Assembly: GCA_023231445.1 (NCBI GenBank)
Contig: JALNVF010000035.1
Coordinates: forward strand, 1 to 24,685
Origin: Treponema sp.
GTDB taxonomy: Bacteria > Spirochaetota > Spirochaetia > Treponematales > Treponemataceae
Direction of reading: 5' to 3'
Length of the DNA stretch: 24,685 nt
Part shown: piece by piece, positions 1-7,700 of the stretch
Layout: every line of letters begins with the position of its first letter
Position numbering within the stretch: position 1 is the stretch's first letter
Translations under genes and position numbers: made by a program
Notes under the pieces: generated by a model
The model's input: the letters and a program-made list of their open reading frames with translations, nothing else
The model's database searches: none
Told to the model about the DNA's origin: nothing

Positions 1-1218
1 AATGCAGCTGCTGTTGAAGCCGGAAAAATGAGTGTAGATCAGCTCGGTGTAAAAGCTGTTGATGCGAAGACCTTTGAGGTTCAGCTTGAAGTACCTGTAT
101 CGTATTTTGATCAGATTCTTTATTTTCCGACATTCTATCCGGTAAATAAAGCATTTTATGAGAAATGCGGTGATTCTTATGCAACGAGTGCAGCAACGAC
201 ACTCAGCAACGGTGCGTTTATTCTTACCGACTATCAGCCGGCTGCAGTCAGCTTTAAACTTGTTAAAAATGAGAAGTATTATGATGCTTCACGCGTAAAG
301 CTTGCGGGTCTTAACTATCAGGTTATAAAAGACAGCCAGCAGGCTCTGCTCAGCTATAAGAATGGTGATTTTGATACAATTCATCTTGCAGGAGATCAGG
401 TTGATCAGATAAAAGATGATCCTGAATATAAGAGCGTCGGGGCAGGCTATCTATGGTACATCGTTCCAATGATTCAGAAAGTTCCTGAACTTGCAAACCG
501 GAATCTGCGCATGGCAATGACTTATGCACTTGACCGTGAAACGATCGTGAATGACGTTGTAAAAGACGGTTCAACTGCTTCGTTCTCTTCAGTACCAAAT
601 GAATTCGCCTATAATTCGAAAGGCGAGGATTTTACGCCGAATCAGACAGAATTCAGCAATGTGTGTGCGTTTGACAAAGCAAAGGCAGTAGATTATTACA
701 ATAAAGCTAAGACCGAGCTCGGGAAAGATACGTTTACGTTTGAAATGATTGTCGACGATACGACTATTCAGCAGAACGTTGCAGCTGTTATCAAAGAAGA
801 AATTGAGAGCACGCTGCCCGGATTTACACTGAATCTCCGCGTAGAACCGAAAAAACAGCGAGTTAAGGATATGCAGGACGGAACGTTCCAGATAGGACTT
901 ACCCGCTGGGGACCTGATTATGCAGATCCGATGACATATCTTGGTATGTGGGTAACAAACAATTCCAACAACTACGGTCTGTGGTCGAATAAAGCGTACG
1001 ACGATCTTCTGGAAAAATGTACGACAGGTGAGTTCAGCCAGAAACCGGACGAACGCTGGACTGCGATGAAACAGGCGGAAAAAATTATGATGGATGATGC
1101 GGTTATTTACCCGCTGTACCAGCAGGCAAATGCGACACTTATCAAATCGAATGTTTCAGGCATTGAATTCCATCCGGTTGCTCTTAACCGTGTTTTCAAG
1201 GATACGATTAAACAATAA
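1..1218 (+). CDS. oppA: Oligopeptide ABC transporter substrate-binding protein, C-terminal part
   Basis: The frame is open from the first base, so the gene starts before the window; about 405 residues are present. It belongs to the family 5 extracellular solute-binding proteins, which capture peptides outside the cytoplasmic membrane and deliver them to an OppBCDF permease. Support is the run RWGPDYADPMTYL near 900-950, a typical OppA signature, and the C-terminal region rich in tyrosine and asparagine that closes the binding cleft. The four other subunits follow directly on the same strand, so the assignment rests on both sequence and operon context. The stop codon (1216-1218) lies inside a perfect hairpin that probably sets the 3' boundary of a stable oppA message. 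The internal ATG at 28 is not the start. The peptide specificity cannot be read from the sequence. Confidence 0.93.
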   Translation, partial: NAAAVEAGKMSVDQLGVKAVDAKTFEVQLEVPVSYFDQILYFPTFYPVNKAFYEKCGDSYATSAATTLSNGAFILTDYQPAAVSFKLVKNEKYYDASRVKLAGLNYQVIKDSQQALLSYKNGDFDTIHLAGDQVDQIKDDPEYKSVGAGYLWYIVPMIQKVPELANRNLRMAMTYALDRETIVNDVVKDGSTASFSSVPNEFAYNSKGEDFTPNQTEFSNVCAFDKAKAVDYYNKAKTELGKDTFTFEMIVDDTTIQQNVAAVIKEEIESTLPGFTLNLRVEPKKQRVKDMQDGTFQIGLTRWGPDYADPMTYLGMWVTNNSNNYGLWSNKAYDDLLEKCTTGEFSQKPDERWTAMKQAEKIMMDDAVIYPLYQQANATLIKSNVSGIEFHPVALNRVFKDTIKQ

Positions 1219-1241
1219 AAACGCAGTTTTTATTGTTTAAT
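1207..1241 (+). terminator. Perfect hairpin over the oppA stop codon
   Basis: ATTAAACAATAAAAAC and GTTTTTATTGTTTAAT form a 16-bp perfect inverted repeat around a 3-base GCA loop. The structure spans the oppA stop codon. It is AT-rich and not followed by a clean T run, so it may act as a processing or stabilising hairpin, or a partial terminator, rather than a full stop. Hairpins here are common in opp-type operons, where the binding protein is made in excess over the permease. Confidence 0.7.
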
Positions 1242-1243
1242 GA

Positions 1244-1269
1244 CCGGAACGGTATTTTTACCGTTCCGG
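1244..1269 (+). terminator. Second perfect hairpin between oppA and oppB
   Basis: CCGGAACGGTA and TACCGTTCCGG form an 11-bp perfect stem with a TTTT loop, starting 3 bases after the first hairpin ends. Two stems in tandem, one AT-rich and one GC-rich, fill the intergenic gap. The likely effect is mRNA 3'-end protection for oppA or partial termination before oppB; the sequence alone does not decide between them. Confidence 0.7.
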
Positions 1270-1293
1270 CAGCTTAATTTTCGGATTACTATT

Positions 1294-2232
1294 TTGCAAA
1301 AATATATACTGAAACGAATTATTATATCTTTATTCACACTGCTGGCAATAACGCTGGTGCTCTTTATACTTCTGCAGCTTATGCCCGGTTCTCCGTTTAA
1401 TGACGAAAAACTTTCGGACGATCAGCGCGCAGTCCTTTATACAAAATACGGTCTTGATAAACCGGTGTATGTACAGTTTTTCAAGTATGTCGGCAATATG
1501 TTCCGCGGCGATTTCGGCGTAAGTTACAATATCAGTAAGAATACGCCTATTTCTCAGCTTATCGCCCTGCGTCTGCCTGTGAGCATAAAAGTAGGTTTTC
1601 AGGCAGTATTTATCGGTGCCCTTATAGGACTTATTCTGGGAATTATTGCAGCAGTCTGGCACAATACTGTCTGGGATACACTTGCGACAATAATCTCCGT
1701 AATCGGCGTGTCTATCCCGAGTTACGTCTTTGCGCTTGCATTGAGTTACCAGTTCGGTTTTAAACTCAGGTGGTTCCCGATGCTCTATTCAACGTCGCAT
1801 GCTTTTTATTCTTCAATGCTTCCGAGCATTTCGCTGTGTATGTTTACGCTTGCATCAATTGCCCGTTTTACACGTACGGAAATGCTGGAATCACTCAGCA
1901 GCGAATATATGGAATTAGCCGAAAGTAAAGGTGTGTACGGATTCAGACTTATATGGCGCCATGCACTCCGCAACACGCTCATTCCCATTATTACTGTTCT
2001 TGCTCCGCTTATTGTAGACCTTATGACAGGTTCACTTGTCGTAGAAAAAATATTCGCCATACCGGGAGTAGGTTCACTTCTGGTGACGGCGATCACATCG
2101 AACGATTATAACGTTGTTATTTCGCTGAGTTTTATTTACAGCGCAATGTATATAGGCATAATGCTCGTTGTTGATATTCTGTACGGTGTTATCGATCCCC
2201 GTATTCGTCTTTCGGAGGCAGTCAATGAGTGA
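1294..2232 (+). CDS. oppB: Oligopeptide ABC transporter permease OppB
   Basis: This is an inner-membrane permease that pairs with OppC to form the peptide channel. I place the start at TTG 1294, giving LQKYILKRIIISLFTLLAI, which matches the usual OppB beginning of a short basic stretch followed by the first membrane segment. The upstream ATG at 1240 would translate through the second intercistronic hairpin and add a non-family extension, so I reject it. The ribosome site is weak (GGA at 1283-1285). The N-terminal PGSPF segment, several hydrophobic spans, and the cytoplasmic EAA loop near 1905-1990 (YMELAESKGV, then HALRNTLIP) are family hallmarks. The gene overlaps oppC by 8 bases, so the two are probably translationally coupled. 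Confidence 0.92.
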   Translation: MQKYILKRIIISLFTLLAITLVLFILLQLMPGSPFNDEKLSDDQRAVLYTKYGLDKPVYVQFFKYVGNMFRGDFGVSYNISKNTPISQLIALRLPVSIKVGFQAVFIGALIGLILGIIAAVWHNTVWDTLATIISVIGVSIPSYVFALALSYQFGFKLRWFPMLYSTSHAFYSSMLPSISLCMFTLASIARFTRTEMLESLSSEYMELAESKGVYGFRLIWRHALRNTLIPIITVLAPLIVDLMTGSLVVEKIFAIPGVGSLLVTAITSNDYNVVISLSFIYSAMYIGIMLVVDILYGVIDPRIRLSEAVNE

Positions 2233-3283
2233 CGTAGTGGAAAATGTGAAAGACGCGCCCGACGGATTTTTTAAAGACGACTTCGTTCTGCGCGGAAACG
2301 GCGAACAGACAAAGATAGATTCCAATTTTGCAAGTATGGGATACTGGAAAGAAGTCCGGGCACGTTTTCTGGCGAATAAAGGCGCCGTGGTTTCGCTTGC
2401 GGTAATCTTATTAATCGTCCTTTTTGCGTTTGCCGGACCAAAAATGACGGAATATACCTATTCCACCCAAAATCTTTCACAGAAAAATTATGCGCCGCGT
2501 ATTCCCGGTTTTGACGATATGCCCGTATTCAACGGGAACGAAAAACTGAATATGACTACCGGGTCAAAAATTATTAACGGATACAAAAAAAACGGAGATA
2601 CCGGAGTTTATTACTGGTTCGGATCGGATGTCCTTGGCCGTGACTTATGGACCCGTACCTGGATGGGAACAAGAGTGTCGCTGTATATTGCCGTTGTTGC
2701 CGTTTTAATAGACGTGATAATCGGATTAAGTTACGGCCTTATTTCAGGCTATTTCGGCGGTCCGGTTGACAGCGCTATGCAGAGGTTTGCGGAAATTGTT
2801 AACGGAATTCCGCGGCTTGTTATTGTTACGCTGCTTATGCTTGTGCTTAAACCGGGAATAGCAACGATAATTTTTGCACTTATGATTACCGAATGGATAG
2901 GTATGAGCCGTATAGCCAGGGCAGAGATGCTCAATTTAAAGGAACGCGAATACGTCCTTGCTTCGCGTACGCTCGGTGCATCCAGCTTCAGCATTATTTT
3001 CCACGAAATTCTTCCGAATATAATCGGCCAGATAATTACCCAGACTATGTTCAGCATTCCGACTGCAATATTTACGGAGGCGTTTCTGTCATTCGTCGGA
3101 CTGGGAATTCCTGTTCCGCAGTGCAGCCTCGGTTCTCTGATCAGCGATGCGTTCAACAGTTTTACGACTCATTCGTATCAGATTGTACCGCCGATACTCA
3201 TCCTTGCACTGCTTATGCTGTGCTTTAATATGCTGGCGGACGGATTACGGGAAGCACTTGACCCGAAAATGAAGGATATGTAG
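2225..3283 (+). CDS. oppC: Oligopeptide ABC transporter permease OppC
   Basis: This is the second channel-forming permease subunit, about 352 residues. The start at ATG 2225 is supported by GGAGG at 2214-2218, six bases upstream, and gives MSDVVENVKDAP. An upstream in-frame ATG at 2168 lies deep within oppB without such a site. The N-terminal cytoplasmic region is followed by a first membrane segment (VVSLAVILLIVLFAFAG), a long extracytoplasmic loop with the family run FGSDVLGRDLWTR, and four or five more spans. The EAA motif is seen near 2945-3020 (EYVLASRTLGASS, then HEILPNIIG). It overlaps the end of oppB. About 38 bases separate it from oppD, which has its own ribosome site. Confidence 0.94.
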   Translation: MSDVVENVKDAPDGFFKDDFVLRGNGEQTKIDSNFASMGYWKEVRARFLANKGAVVSLAVILLIVLFAFAGPKMTEYTYSTQNLSQKNYAPRIPGFDDMPVFNGNEKLNMTTGSKIINGYKKNGDTGVYYWFGSDVLGRDLWTRTWMGTRVSLYIAVVAVLIDVIIGLSYGLISGYFGGPVDSAMQRFAEIVNGIPRLVIVTLLMLVLKPGIATIIFALMITEWIGMSRIARAEMLNLKEREYVLASRTLGASSFSIIFHEILPNIIGQIITQTMFSIPTAIFTEAFLSFVGLGIPVPQCSLGSLISDAFNSFTTHSYQIVPPILILALLMLCFNMLADGLREALDPKMKDM

Positions 3284-3321
3284 AAACGAATGAATCGTTC
3301 GTACTTTTTAATAAGGATTAT

Positions 3322-4413
3322 ATGATGAATGATAAAGAAACTGTGCTGAAAGTTAATAATCTTTCCATTTCGTTTAAAACGGCCGCCGGTATTGTTAATG
3401 CAATACGCGGTGTAAATCTTGAATTAAAACGCGGTGAAACGGTTGCCATAGTCGGAGAATCCGGATCCGGCAAATCCGTAACGACAAAGGCGGTCATGGG
3501 AATCCTTGCAAAGAATGCAGTCGTAAACAGCGGTTCTATTGATTTTACCTATCACCTTGACGATGGTACGGCGGTAAACTGTGATATTCTTACCATGAAA
3601 GTTCCCGATGTGCGGCGGAATATTAACGGCCGGCGTATCGCAATGGTGTTTCAGGATCCTATGACAAGTCTTGATCCGACAATGAACATCGGAAAGCAGA
3701 TAATGGAAGGCATGATGTGGCACTACCACACGCCAAAAGAAGAAGCGTACAAACGTTCGCTCAGACTTCTTGAAGAAGTCGGCATTGTGGATGCGGAAAA
3801 ACGGATGAAGAATTATCCGCACCAGCTTTCGGGCGGTATGCGCCAGCGTATTGTCATCGCCATTGCGCTCGCATGCGATCCCGATCTGCTTATCTGCGAC
3901 GAACCGACGACAGCCCTTGACGTAACGATTCAGGCACGAATTCTTGATCTGATAAAGAAAATCCAGAAAGAGCGGAAACTGTCCGTCGTATTTATTACCC
4001 ACAATTTAGGAGTCGTCGCAAAAGTTGCCGATTACATAAACGTGATGTATGCCGGAAAAATCGTCGAACGCGGAACGGCAGATGAAATATTTTTTGATCC
4101 GCGCCATCCGTATACGTGGGGGCTGCTTTCTGCAATGCCCGACCTTGATACGGCAGACGCCCGGCTGTATACGATTCCCGGGTCACCGCCGAATCTCCTT
4201 CATGCGGTAAAAGGAGATGCGTTTTCGCCGCGCAACATATATGCGCTGAATATAGACGACAGGCTTCCGCCGCCGGTATTTAAAATAACTGATACGCATT
4301 ATGCGGCCACATGGCTGCTTGATCCGCGTGCCCCAAAAGTAGATATGCCGGCGGAACTTAAAAACCGTATTGCATCAATGAAAAAGGAGGCTGAAAAATA
4401 TGCAGCAGAATGA
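3322..4413 (+). CDS. oppD: Oligopeptide ABC transporter ATP-binding protein OppD
   Basis: This is a cytoplasmic ATPase subunit that powers peptide import with OppF, 363 residues. Visible motifs in order are Walker A GESGSGKS (near residue 48), Q-loop VFQDPMTSLDPT, signature LSGGMRQR, Walker B LLICDEPTTALD and the switch His in VVFITHNLG. The C-terminal extension (HPYTWGLLSAMPDLD, then IPGSPPNL) is the oligopeptide/dipeptide-specific domain. The cysteine cluster seen in many proteobacterial OppD proteins is absent; GDAFSPRNIYAL resembles the Gram-positive type. AAGGA at 3313-3317 serves either ATG 3322 or ATG 3325; spacing slightly favours 3325. The end overlaps oppF by 14 bases. Confidence 0.95.
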   Translation: MMNDKETVLKVNNLSISFKTAAGIVNAIRGVNLELKRGETVAIVGESGSGKSVTTKAVMGILAKNAVVNSGSIDFTYHLDDGTAVNCDILTMKVPDVRRNINGRRIAMVFQDPMTSLDPTMNIGKQIMEGMMWHYHTPKEEAYKRSLRLLEEVGIVDAEKRMKNYPHQLSGGMRQRIVIAIALACDPDLLICDEPTTALDVTIQARILDLIKKIQKERKLSVVFITHNLGVVAKVADYINVMYAGKIVERGTADEIFFDPRHPYTWGLLSAMPDLDTADARLYTIPGSPPNLLHAVKGDAFSPRNIYALNIDDRLPPPVFKITDTHYAATWLLDPRAPKVDMPAELKNRIASMKKEAEKYAAE

Positions 4414-5326
4414 GCCTCTCCTTAAAGTAGAGAATCTTAAACAATATTTTAAAATCACAAATCAGTATACCGTAAAAGCGGTAGACGGTGTTTCTTTTGA
4501 ATTATTCCCCGGAGAAACGTACGGACTGGTAGGCGAGTCCGGATCCGGAAAAAGTACAATAGGGCGGAGCATCATCAGACTGTACGAACCTACAGCCGGA
4601 AACATTATGTTTGCGGGAAACAACATATCGGGTAAACTTACAAAAAATGAGCATTCGTTTCTCCGCACGAATATGCAGATGATTTTTCAGGACCCGATGG
4701 CAAGTCTTAATCCGCGCAAGAAGGTCGGCGAAATAATCGGTGAAGGACTTGATATTCACCATCTGTATCGTTCCCGTGCAGAGCGTGAGGAAAAAATACA
4801 GAAAATGCTTGCAAAAGTAGGACTTGCGCCGGAACATATAGACCGGTATCCGCATCAGTTTTCAGGCGGACAGCGGCAGCGTGTCGGAATTGCCCGTGCG
4901 CTCATTATGAACCCCCGTCTTATAATTGCCGACGAATGCATCAGTGCGCTGGACGTATCCATTCAGGCGCAGGTAGTAAATCTTATGAAAGATATTCAGA
5001 AGGAAACAAATACAGCGTACCTTTTTATAGCACATGACCTGTCGATGGTAAAATACATAAGCAGCAGGATCGGCGTGTTACACCTGGGACATCTGCTTGA
5101 AACCGGTACGACAGAAGAAATATTTTCCAAACCCGTTCATCCGTATACAAAAAGCCTGATGTCCGCCATTCCCCGTCCGAATCCGGTAGTGGAAAAGAAC
5201 CGTACCATATTAACGTATGATTATGCTTCAAGCGGCATTGACTACAATAAGGGAACCGGACATCTGGTAAATGGAACTCATTTCGTTCTTGCAACGGATG
5301 ATGAGTTTGCAGAGTGGACCAGATAA
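4400..5326 (+). CDS. oppF: Oligopeptide ABC transporter ATP-binding protein OppF
   Basis: This is the second ATPase subunit of the peptide importer, 308 residues. GGAGG at 4386-4390 lies nine bases before ATG 4400, inside the end of oppD. Motifs seen are Walker A GESGSGKST, Q-loop IFQDPMASLNPRK, signature FSGGQRQRVGIARAL, Walker B LIIADECISALDVS and the switch His in LFIAHDLSMV. DEC in place of the commoner DEP after Walker B is a tolerated variant. The C-terminus has the peptide-transporter extension (VHPYTKSLMSAIPRPNP). It is the last gene of the operon; no clear intrinsic terminator follows, and the next 24 bases lead into the end of the convergent gspF remnant. Confidence 0.95.
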   Translation: MQQNEPLLKVENLKQYFKITNQYTVKAVDGVSFELFPGETYGLVGESGSGKSTIGRSIIRLYEPTAGNIMFAGNNISGKLTKNEHSFLRTNMQMIFQDPMASLNPRKKVGEIIGEGLDIHHLYRSRAEREEKIQKMLAKVGLAPEHIDRYPHQFSGGQRQRVGIARALIMNPRLIIADECISALDVSIQAQVVNLMKDIQKETNTAYLFIAHDLSMVKYISSRIGVLHLGHLLETGTTEEIFSKPVHPYTKSLMSAIPRPNPVVEKNRTILTYDYASSGIDYNKGTGHLVNGTHFVLATDDEFAEWTR

Positions 5327-5350
5327 ACGTGAAAATACGGCGGCTGTCCG

Positions 5351-5666
5351 TTACAATATAGTTCCGTATAATGAAAATATGGGAACTATAATTGTAATCA
5401 CAAGGGCCAGCAGCAGCATACCCATGCAAATGAAAAATTGAGCGTCAAAAATTATATTCATACATCTGTGTAAATTCGAGTACTGTTTTATTTTTTTTCT
5501 TTGAAGAATGATATGCAGTTTTCTGCGGGAGCTGTTCTGTTTTTACGGGTATATAACGGGTACTGGAGAATGTATTTATGATTTCATTTTTATCAGTACC
5601 TGAGCGGTACAGTTTTTTTATTTTACCGCTGCTGTCGGCGACAGTACATTTATAGGTATACGTCGT
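5351..5666 (-). pseudogene. gspF: gspF remnant: both ends kept, middle deleted
   Basis: On the minus strand, directly after gspE, 5666-5445 encodes about 73 residues resembling the GspF/PilC N-terminus (YTYKCTVADSSGKIKK, later KTVLEFTQM), ending at TGA 5447-5445. In another frame, 5447-5351 encodes the typical GspF C-terminal membrane end (MGMLLLALVITIIVPIFSLY) up to TAA. An intact GspF has about 400 residues, so roughly 850-900 bases are missing between the two parts. The codon at 5666-5664 is ACG, in the right place for a start (GGAGG of the gspE tail lies seven bases upstream), suggesting a mutated ATG. GspF is the inner-membrane platform protein of type II secretion and type IV pilus systems; this copy cannot work. 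Family assignment is from the two ends and the gene order. Confidence 0.75.
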
Positions 5667-5668
5667 AC

Positions 5669-7053
5669 TTATTCCTCCGCAAATTGTATTTCCCGCTCTG
5701 CTTCATCTTTTGTCGTAAGTCCTGCACATATTTTATTTCTTGCATCTTCTTCAAGGAAGACCATTCCCTGTTTTGTCAGATAAGCAGACAGTTTTTCTTC
5801 TGATGCTCCGTTAAGAATTATATTTTCCATATGAACGTTTCGGAAATAACTATGCGTCCTTTAAATTGCGTACCGTCTTCAGTACTTTTCCGTACAAGCC
5901 GCTGCGCTATGGCCCCTTTTAAAACCGATGCAATAAGATACGGTTCTATCCCCATGTTTATAAGACGGGGAATGACGGAAACAGCGTCGTTCGTGTGCAG
6001 TGTGGAAAGAACAAGATGTCCGGTAAGCGCTGCGCGGACGGACAGTTCCGCAGTCGCCTTGTCGCGTATTTCACCTACCATAATAACGTTCGGATCCTGA
6101 CGCAGCACACGTCTGAGTATTGTATCAAAACCCAGATTTATCTGATCGTTGATTTGTATCTGGTCAACCCCGTCGACAAGAAATTCTACAGGATCTTCGA
6201 TTGATATGATTTTTATTTCATCAGACACAAGTTCTCTGAGCATCGCGTTGAGCGTAGTCGTTTTTCCGCTTCCCGTAGGACCGGTAACAAGTATGAGGCC
6301 GTGAGGTATCGCCAGCATGGAACGGATTTTTACAAGCTGTTTTTCTGAGAATCCGAGACTGCTCAGATTCTGCGGAGCTGACGACTTTCCCAGAATACGC
6401 ATAACGATTGACTCTCCGTATGCAATCGGAATTATCGAGACGCAGAGGTCCACTGTTTCTTTTCCCACTGTCACCGTTATACGTCCGTCCTGAGGAAGTC
6501 GTTTTTCCAGAATATTAAGATTTGCCATTATTTTGATGCGGGAAGAAACCGCCGCGAACCGTTCCGATTCAATCGTACGTACAGTCTGCAGAATACCGTC
6601 GATGCGGTAACGGACGCGGGCATGAGCGCTTCCTGCTTCAATATGTATGTCGGAAGCACCGCTTCGAATTGCGTCAATGCAGATTGAATTTACAAGGTTT
6701 ACGGTCGGAGCGTCATTTGCAAGCTTGTCAAGAAGCATTGTATCCGCATTGCTTTGTGTTTTTTTATTTTCAGATTTTATGTTGTCTTTTGTGTTTTCCC
6801 CGAATTTCCTGCCGAGCCAGGATGAAAGTTCCATCTGCTGTATCTTAACAAAGGTAACAGGCAGGGAATGAAAAGATGAAATCGTTGCAATGATATCCTG
6901 AGGTGTTTTTTCTGTTATACCTACCGTAATTGTCGTTTCCGAAACAGCAAGAACAATGGCTCCGTTTGCTTCTATAAATTCTGCAGAATATTGTTGTGTG
7001 TCTTCCGGAATATGGGCGAATGTTTCTAATGATAAAAATGATTCTGCTGTCAT
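5669..7053 (-). pseudogene. gspE: Type II secretion ATPase GspE, frameshifted near the 3' end
   Basis: GspE hexamers hydrolyse ATP in the cytoplasm to drive assembly of the type II secretion pseudopilus. Motifs present are Walker A GPTGSGKTTT (near residue 258), Asp box IEDPVEF (about 283), Walker B with RQDPNVIMVGEIRD (about 320) and His box STLHTND (about 349). The frame stops at 5818, but the family C-terminus continues in another frame from ATG 5830 (MENIILNGASEEKL to QFAEE) and ends with TAA at 5671-5669. A one-base loss at 5831-5832 explains this. The tetracysteine zinc module usually found after QRLVRK is absent; the sequence goes straight to STEDGTQFKGRIVISE. The start ATG overlaps the gspD stop as ATGA. 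A sequencing error is possible, but both neighbours are also broken. Confidence 0.85.
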
Positions 7054-7700
7054 TGTTTTTTTGCAACAAAAGAATTATAATAACGTTCGAGCCGGAGCGT
7101 ATCGTTGCCGTTTTCTTTTGTCTTCTGAATAAGATGAGGTACGATATATATGACTATTTCAGTTTTTTCTTTTGATTTTGCGGTATGCTTGAAAAAGTAA
7201 CCAAGAAGAGGAATACTTCCAAGAACGGGAACCTTCTGTTCCGTAAGCGTTGTATCATCCTTTATAAGTCCGCTTATTATGACGGGTTCTCCGGATGGTG
7301 TCCGGACCTGGGTATTGACGACACGCTCCGACGTCGAAGGTAATGTCGTTACGGAAGAAAATGAACTTGATGAAGATGTGTCGCTGTTCTGTTTTGAAAC
7401 TGTCGCATTTACCGTCATCGTAATCATATTGTCACCGGAAACCCAGCCGTTCAGACTGACTATAAGACCTGATGTAATCTGCTGTGTTACGCCCGTTTTT
7501 GTAGTAGTACTTGACGATTCGGTGGCTTCATATTCAATGTACCGGTAGGTATCTGTGTTCTGAAATTTTATATCCTGTCCGGAAAGCCCCGTAAGCGTTG
7601 TGTCTGTAAATACATTTGCAGTATTGTCAGTGATCTGGGCATTGAGCGTTGCTGCGAATTCATAGCCGAACTTTGCTATGACGTCGAACGTAAGCGTCAG
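7050..7700 (-). pseudogene. gspD: Secretin GspD, 5'-truncated C-terminal part
   Basis: About 215 residues of the outer-membrane secretin remain, reading leftward from a junction near 7695-7710. Secretin hallmarks are FDVIAKFGYEFAATL, then DTTLTGLSGQ, a serine-rich loop, VRTPSGEPVIISGLI and the C-terminal core VPVLGSIPLLGYFF followed by EIVIYIVPHL. Secretins form the outer-membrane gate of type II secretion; a complete protein has 500-700 residues, so signal peptide and N-domains are gone. The frame stays open through the junction up to 7769, but that part is antisense to the neighbouring cassette gene and is not secretin-like. The stop overlaps the gspE start (ATGA), the remains of an operon order D-E-F. 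Confidence 0.83.

Noticed and set aside
1240..1293. Upstream ATG start for oppB at 1240
   Set aside because: It would translate through the second perfect hairpin and add residues not found in OppB; the family N-terminus begins at TTG 1294.
3424..4002. Long open frame opposite oppD
   Set aside because: It is antisense to a well-conserved ATPase gene and has no family features.
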